The position numbers and the translations under genes were made by a program. DNA of 64,000 bases from Gaiellasilicea sp963789355 (GTDB lineage: Bacteria > Actinomycetota > Thermoleophilia > Gaiellales > Gaiellaceae). The notes under the pieces are model-generated. The model was not told where the DNA came from, ran no database searches, and was given only the letters and a program-made list of their open reading frames with translations. The stretch covers positions 62,001-126,000 of the forward strand of contig CAWBKK010000003.1 in assembly GCA_963789355.1 (NCBI GenBank). The letters run 5' to 3'. Shown here one piece after another: positions 62,855 to 64,000 of the stretch. How positions within the stretch are numbered: the stretch's first letter is position 1; every line of letters begins with the position of its first letter.

Positions 62855-64000
62855 TCATCCGACGACGATGCCGTGGCCACCGCGGCGAGGGTCGCCGGCG
62901 GCCGCGAGCGTGCCGTCGGGGCGCCGCTCGACCGCGGAGACGCCCCCGAAGTAGAGGTTGCGTCCGGCCCACCGGACCGTCTTCCAGCCGTCGGGCGCGA
63001 CGTCCATCAGGCCCCCCTCGAGATGAAGGACGTCGCCCTCGACGTGCAAACGCGGGCGATCGATCGCCTCGGAGACCGAGGCACCGCGCAGGATCGCATC
63101 CGCGACCTGGGTGATCGCCCCCGACAGGCGAACCGAGCCCGCGCTCCCGAGCGCGATCCGCGGCCGTCCGTCCTCGAGGACGAGCGTCGGCGTCATCATG
63201 CTCGGTAGCCGCTGACCGGTCGCGCGCGGCGCATGCCCGATCACGTCGAGCTCGCCGAGCATGTTGTTCAGCTGGGTGCCGCCGCGGAAGAGTCCGGAGC
63301 CCGAGCCGAGTGTCGAGGAGAGCGCAGCCGCGTTGCCGGCGGCATCGAGGACCGAGATGTGTGTCGTGCCCGCGACGGCGAGCGGCGGCGCCGCCGCGTA
63401 ACCGTGCCTGAGGGCGTGCGCCCGGTCGTCGAGGGTCTCCGCGGTCGCCAGCCGCTCGAGCGCTGCAGCGACGATCGCGCCCCCGCGCGACGGTGGCGGC
63501 GTCGTCAGCACCTCCCGCCCAGAGATCTGCGTCCGTAGCGGCTCCAGCGCGGCGACGCGGTAGCGGAGGACGTCGTCCGCGAGCTCGGGCAGGAGCTCGG
63601 CGACGGCCGCGCCGCGCACGTCCCGAAGCCGCTCGAGCGTCTCGACGAAGTCGGACGTCTCGATCCGGTCCTCCGCGCCGTAGATCCGCCGGCCCCCCTC
63701 TTCCCGCTGGAGGATTCCCGTCAGGATCGAGTGGAGGAAGCGTTGCGCGTCGCTCGTCTCGACCCCGCTCCGGGCCAGCTCGATCGCGGGCTCGACGAGC
63801 TCCGGCCAGGGCACCATCCCAAAGCGGCGGTGGGCCTCCTCGAGCCCGGCGACGAGCCCGGGAACGGCGACCGACCCCTCGCCGACGTGGAAGACCTGGG
63901 TCGAGGCGTCGCCGAAGTCGATCACGATCTCCTCCATCTCGCCGAGCGGCGATGCCGGCGTGGCGAAGAAGCAGTCGAGCACCGTCGCCTCGCCGTCGAC
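62855..64000 (-). CDS. ggt: Gamma-glutamyltransferase, N-terminus beyond window
   Basis: The last 381 residues are present and the frame continues past the right edge. The precursor is autocleaved at the threonine of AVAGTTHISVLDAAGNAAALSSTLGSGSG (the family T-T-H-x-x-V), creating the catalytic N-terminus of the small subunit. The preceding part (GEGSVAVPGLVAGLEEAHRRFG, WPELVEPAIELAR) belongs to the large subunit. GTQLNNMLGEL and PRATGQRLPSMMTPTLVLEDGRPRIALGSAGS are further GGT signatures. The enzyme hydrolyses or transfers gamma-glutamyl groups, classically of glutathione; actinobacteria use other thiols, so the substrate is open. Confidence 0.93.
   Translation of the reverse strand, partial: VDGEATVLDCFFATPASPLGEMEEIVIDFGDASTQVFHVGEGSVAVPGLVAGLEEAHRRFGMVPWPELVEPAIELARSGVETSDAQRFLHSILTGILQREEGGRRIYGAEDRIETSDFVETLERLRDVRGAAVAELLPELADDVLRYRVAALEPLRTQISGREVLTTPPPSRGGAIVAAALERLATAETLDDRAHALRHGYAAAPPLAVAGTTHISVLDAAGNAAALSSTLGSGSGLFRGGTQLNNMLGELDVIGHAPRATGQRLPSMMTPTLVLEDGRPRIALGSAGSVRLSGAITQVADAILRGASVSEAIDRPRLHVEGDVLHLEGGLMDVAPDGWKTVRWAGRNLYFGGVSAVERRPDGTLAAAGDPRRGGHGIVVG

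Overview
The window is a densely packed, very GC-rich chromosomal segment. Third codon positions are strongly G/C, GTG starts are common, and stop/start overlaps of the ATGA or GTGA type are frequent. Gene content points to a high-GC actinobacterium: class II DAHP synthase, DtxR-family regulation, Asp23/YloV beside L28, and secreted proteins with Ig-like, delta-60 and RTX repeats. The style resembles class Thermoleophilia, but that placement is inference, since no rRNA or tRNA gene was recognised. At least ten single-base indels break otherwise intact proteins, including the normally important gene priA. The sequence therefore looks like a draft or metagenome-type assembly with residual indel errors, or it contains an unusual number of fresh pseudogenes.

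Layout. 1-2.1 kb: yloV (cut by the window edge), an Asp23 gene and rpmB on the minus strand. A 27-bp palindrome separates them from a divergent mltG-like gene. 3-11.6 kb: one tight minus-strand operon, priA-def-fmt-rsmB-rpe-ribD-ribE-ribBA-ribH, joining replication restart, translation initiation, rRNA methylation and the riboflavin pathway. 11.6-16 kb: a plus-strand ferric-iron ABC transporter (ATPase, binding lipoprotein, permease) followed by its likely DtxR-type regulator, with matching 18-bp operator-like boxes before the ATPase and binding-protein genes. 16-23.3 kb (minus): GMC oxidoreductase, a DUF4230 protein, metK and a large multidomain secreted subtilase. 23.4-30.8 kb (minus): aroG-tyrA-aroA-cmk-plsC-der-gpsA. 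30.8-33.1 kb (plus): trpS and a delta-60 repeat protein. 33.1-37.5 kb: a pseudouridine synthase, an M29 aminopeptidase, and a small protein followed by lgt-scpA-scpB. 37.7-43.7 kb: a GNAT acetyltransferase, an ECF sigma/anti-sigma pair with two paralogous secreted proteins downstream, a VOC protein, a CPA1 antiporter and a secreted glycosidase. 43.8-47.1 kb: dnaE. 47.3-53.2 kb: a DUF1579-like protein, an uncharacterised HExxH membrane protein, a UPF0104/LPG-synthase-type membrane protein and a 1,089-residue TM0106-type nuclease-helicase.

The accessory part is 53.2-55.9 kb. It has visibly lower GC than its surroundings and holds remnants of defence genes: a DUF4268-like protein with a degraded N-terminus, the frameshifted C-terminal end of a type III-like restriction helicase/endonuclease, and an Mrr-like nuclease. 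A stretch of about 570 bp there has no recognisable gene. From 55.9 kb to the right edge come an HD-like hydrolase, a two-domain glyoxalase, a second subtilase, two further secreted proteins (one a beta-propeller), a 25-residue membrane peptide followed by a clear intrinsic terminator, a DUF1385 membrane protein, a GNAT acetyltransferase and the C-terminal part of a gamma-glutamyltransferase.

How the parts work together. The rpe product interconverts ribulose-5-phosphate, the substrate of RibB, so its place among the rib genes is metabolically sensible. The aro cluster joins the first shikimate step, EPSP synthesis and the tyrosine branch to CMP kinase, phospholipid acylation, ribosome assembly and glycerol-phosphate synthesis. 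The iron transporter and DtxR regulator form a self-contained iron-responsive unit. No CRISPR array, prophage, insertion sequence or complete undescribed system was found. The best candidates for new biology are the DtxR boxes, the rpmB/mltG palindrome, the ECF-linked secreted pair and the HExxH membrane protein.
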